The notes under the pieces: generated by a model
Told to the model about the DNA's origin: nothing
The model's input: the letters and a program-made list of their open reading frames with translations, nothing else
The model's database searches: none
Origin: an uncultured Prevotella sp.
GTDB taxonomy: Bacteria; Bacteroidota; Bacteroidia; Bacteroidales; Bacteroidaceae
Assembly: GCA_938023885.1 (NCBI GenBank)
Contig: CALJCU010000614.1
Location: 1-6,594 of the forward strand
DNA length: 6,594 nt
Direction of reading: 5' to 3'
Made by a program: the position numbers and the translations under genes
Shown: one piece after another, positions 6,123 to 6,594 of the stretch
Layout of the letters: each line of letters opens with the position of its first letter
How positions within the stretch are numbered: the stretch's first letter is position 1

Positions 6123-6594
6123 ATGTTAGAAGTAAAGAATCTGCATGCCACGATTGGTGGCAAAGAAATATTGAGAGGCATCAGCCTCACGGTAAAGGAT
6201 GGTGAGATCCATGCCATCATGGGTCCTAACGGGTCGGGTAAATCAACACTTTCTGCTGTGCTGACGGGCAGCCCCCTTTACACAGTCACGGAAGGTACGG
6301 CGACGTTCAACGGCAAGGATCTGCTGGCGATGAAGCCGGAGGACCGTGCCCGTGAGGGCTTGTTCCTTTCGTTTCAGTATCCTGTAGAGATTCCAGGTGT
6401 GTCAATGGTTAACTTTATGAAAGCTGCTGTCAACGCCAAGCGCGAGTACGAGGGTAAGGAACCGCTGAAGGCTCCTGAGTTTATGAGACTCATGAAAGAG
6501 AAACGGGAACTCGTCGAACTCGATCCAAAGTTGTCACGCCGTTCGGTCAACGAGGGCTTCTCCGGCGGTGAGAAGAAGCGCAATGAGATCTTCC
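6123..6594 (+). CDS. sufC: Fe-S cluster assembly ATPase SufC, 3' end missing
   Basis: SufC is the ABC-type ATPase of the SufBC2D complex; it is cytosolic, has no membrane partner, and drives conformational change in SufB/SufD during cluster assembly. The ORF is open from ATG 6123 to the window end: 157 complete codons of a protein usually near 250. Visible are the Walker A motif GPNGSGKS (34-41), the Q-loop glutamine in FLSFQYPVEIPGV (Gln85), the SufC-specific stretch between Q-loop and signature, and the signature FSGGEKKRNE (146-155). Walker B and the H-loop lie beyond the window. The start MLEVKNLHATIGGKEIL is typical. GAAAAAGT lies just before the ATG, without a real Shine-Dalgarno site; the start is 8 bases after the inverted-repeat arm, so it stays outside the predicted RNA stem. 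It belongs with sufB, though the intervening element may alter cotranscription or mRNA processing. Confidence 0.97.
   Translation, partial: MLEVKNLHATIGGKEILRGISLTVKDGEIHAIMGPNGSGKSTLSAVLTGSPLYTVTEGTATFNGKDLLAMKPEDRAREGLFLSFQYPVEIPGVSMVNFMKAAVNAKREYEGKEPLKAPEFMRLMKEKRELVELDPKLSRRSVNEGFSGGEKKRNEIF

Noticed and set aside
5590..6125. Target-site duplication around the element
   Set aside because: Bases outside the arms (GTGGGT on the left, GAAAAA on the right) share no direct repeat.

Overview
The window looks like chromosomal DNA of a Bacteroidales bacterium, most likely Prevotella-like. I base this on the protein character of NusA, IF2 and SufB, the long N/G/R-rich linker in IF2, the lack of Shine-Dalgarno sites (start regions are AT-rich instead), the nusA-infB-suf gene order, and a four-helix-bundle (S23/IVP family) gene remnant, a family common between genes in this phylum. 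The genus is inference; no rRNA is present.

Layout, all on the + strand: the 3' part of nusA (1-993, cut by the window edge); infB for a long IF2 (1029-4004); a 144-bp gap with a possible promoter and a clear hairpin; sufB (start chosen at 4149, end 5603); a 514-bp element (5601-6114) bounded by 33-bp inverted repeats and holding a broken S23/IVP four-helix-bundle gene; and the 5' part of sufC (6123 to the window end). nusA and infB are a transcription/translation pair only 35 bp apart. sufB and sufC encode the scaffold and ATPase of the SUF iron-sulfur cluster assembly complex; sufD and sufS would be expected next, outside the window.

The most notable part is the sufB-sufC junction. Four TTAGGAG-like heptads directly follow the sufB stop codon, and their reverse complement ends 8 bp before the sufC ATG. 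The two arms match at 32 of 33 positions, and the one mismatch is a G.U pair in RNA. Between them lies an AT-richer gene of the 23S rRNA intervening-sequence protein family, about 132 codons when repaired. It is broken by a 7-bp tandem duplication, an in-frame TGA and a 4-bp tandem duplication. The whole resembles an rRNA intervening sequence (a long stem with an S23 gene in the loop) placed in a protein-coding operon. I read it as a decayed member of a small mobile or dispersed element family that may still give the suf mRNA a long processable stem. Mobility and processing are inference.
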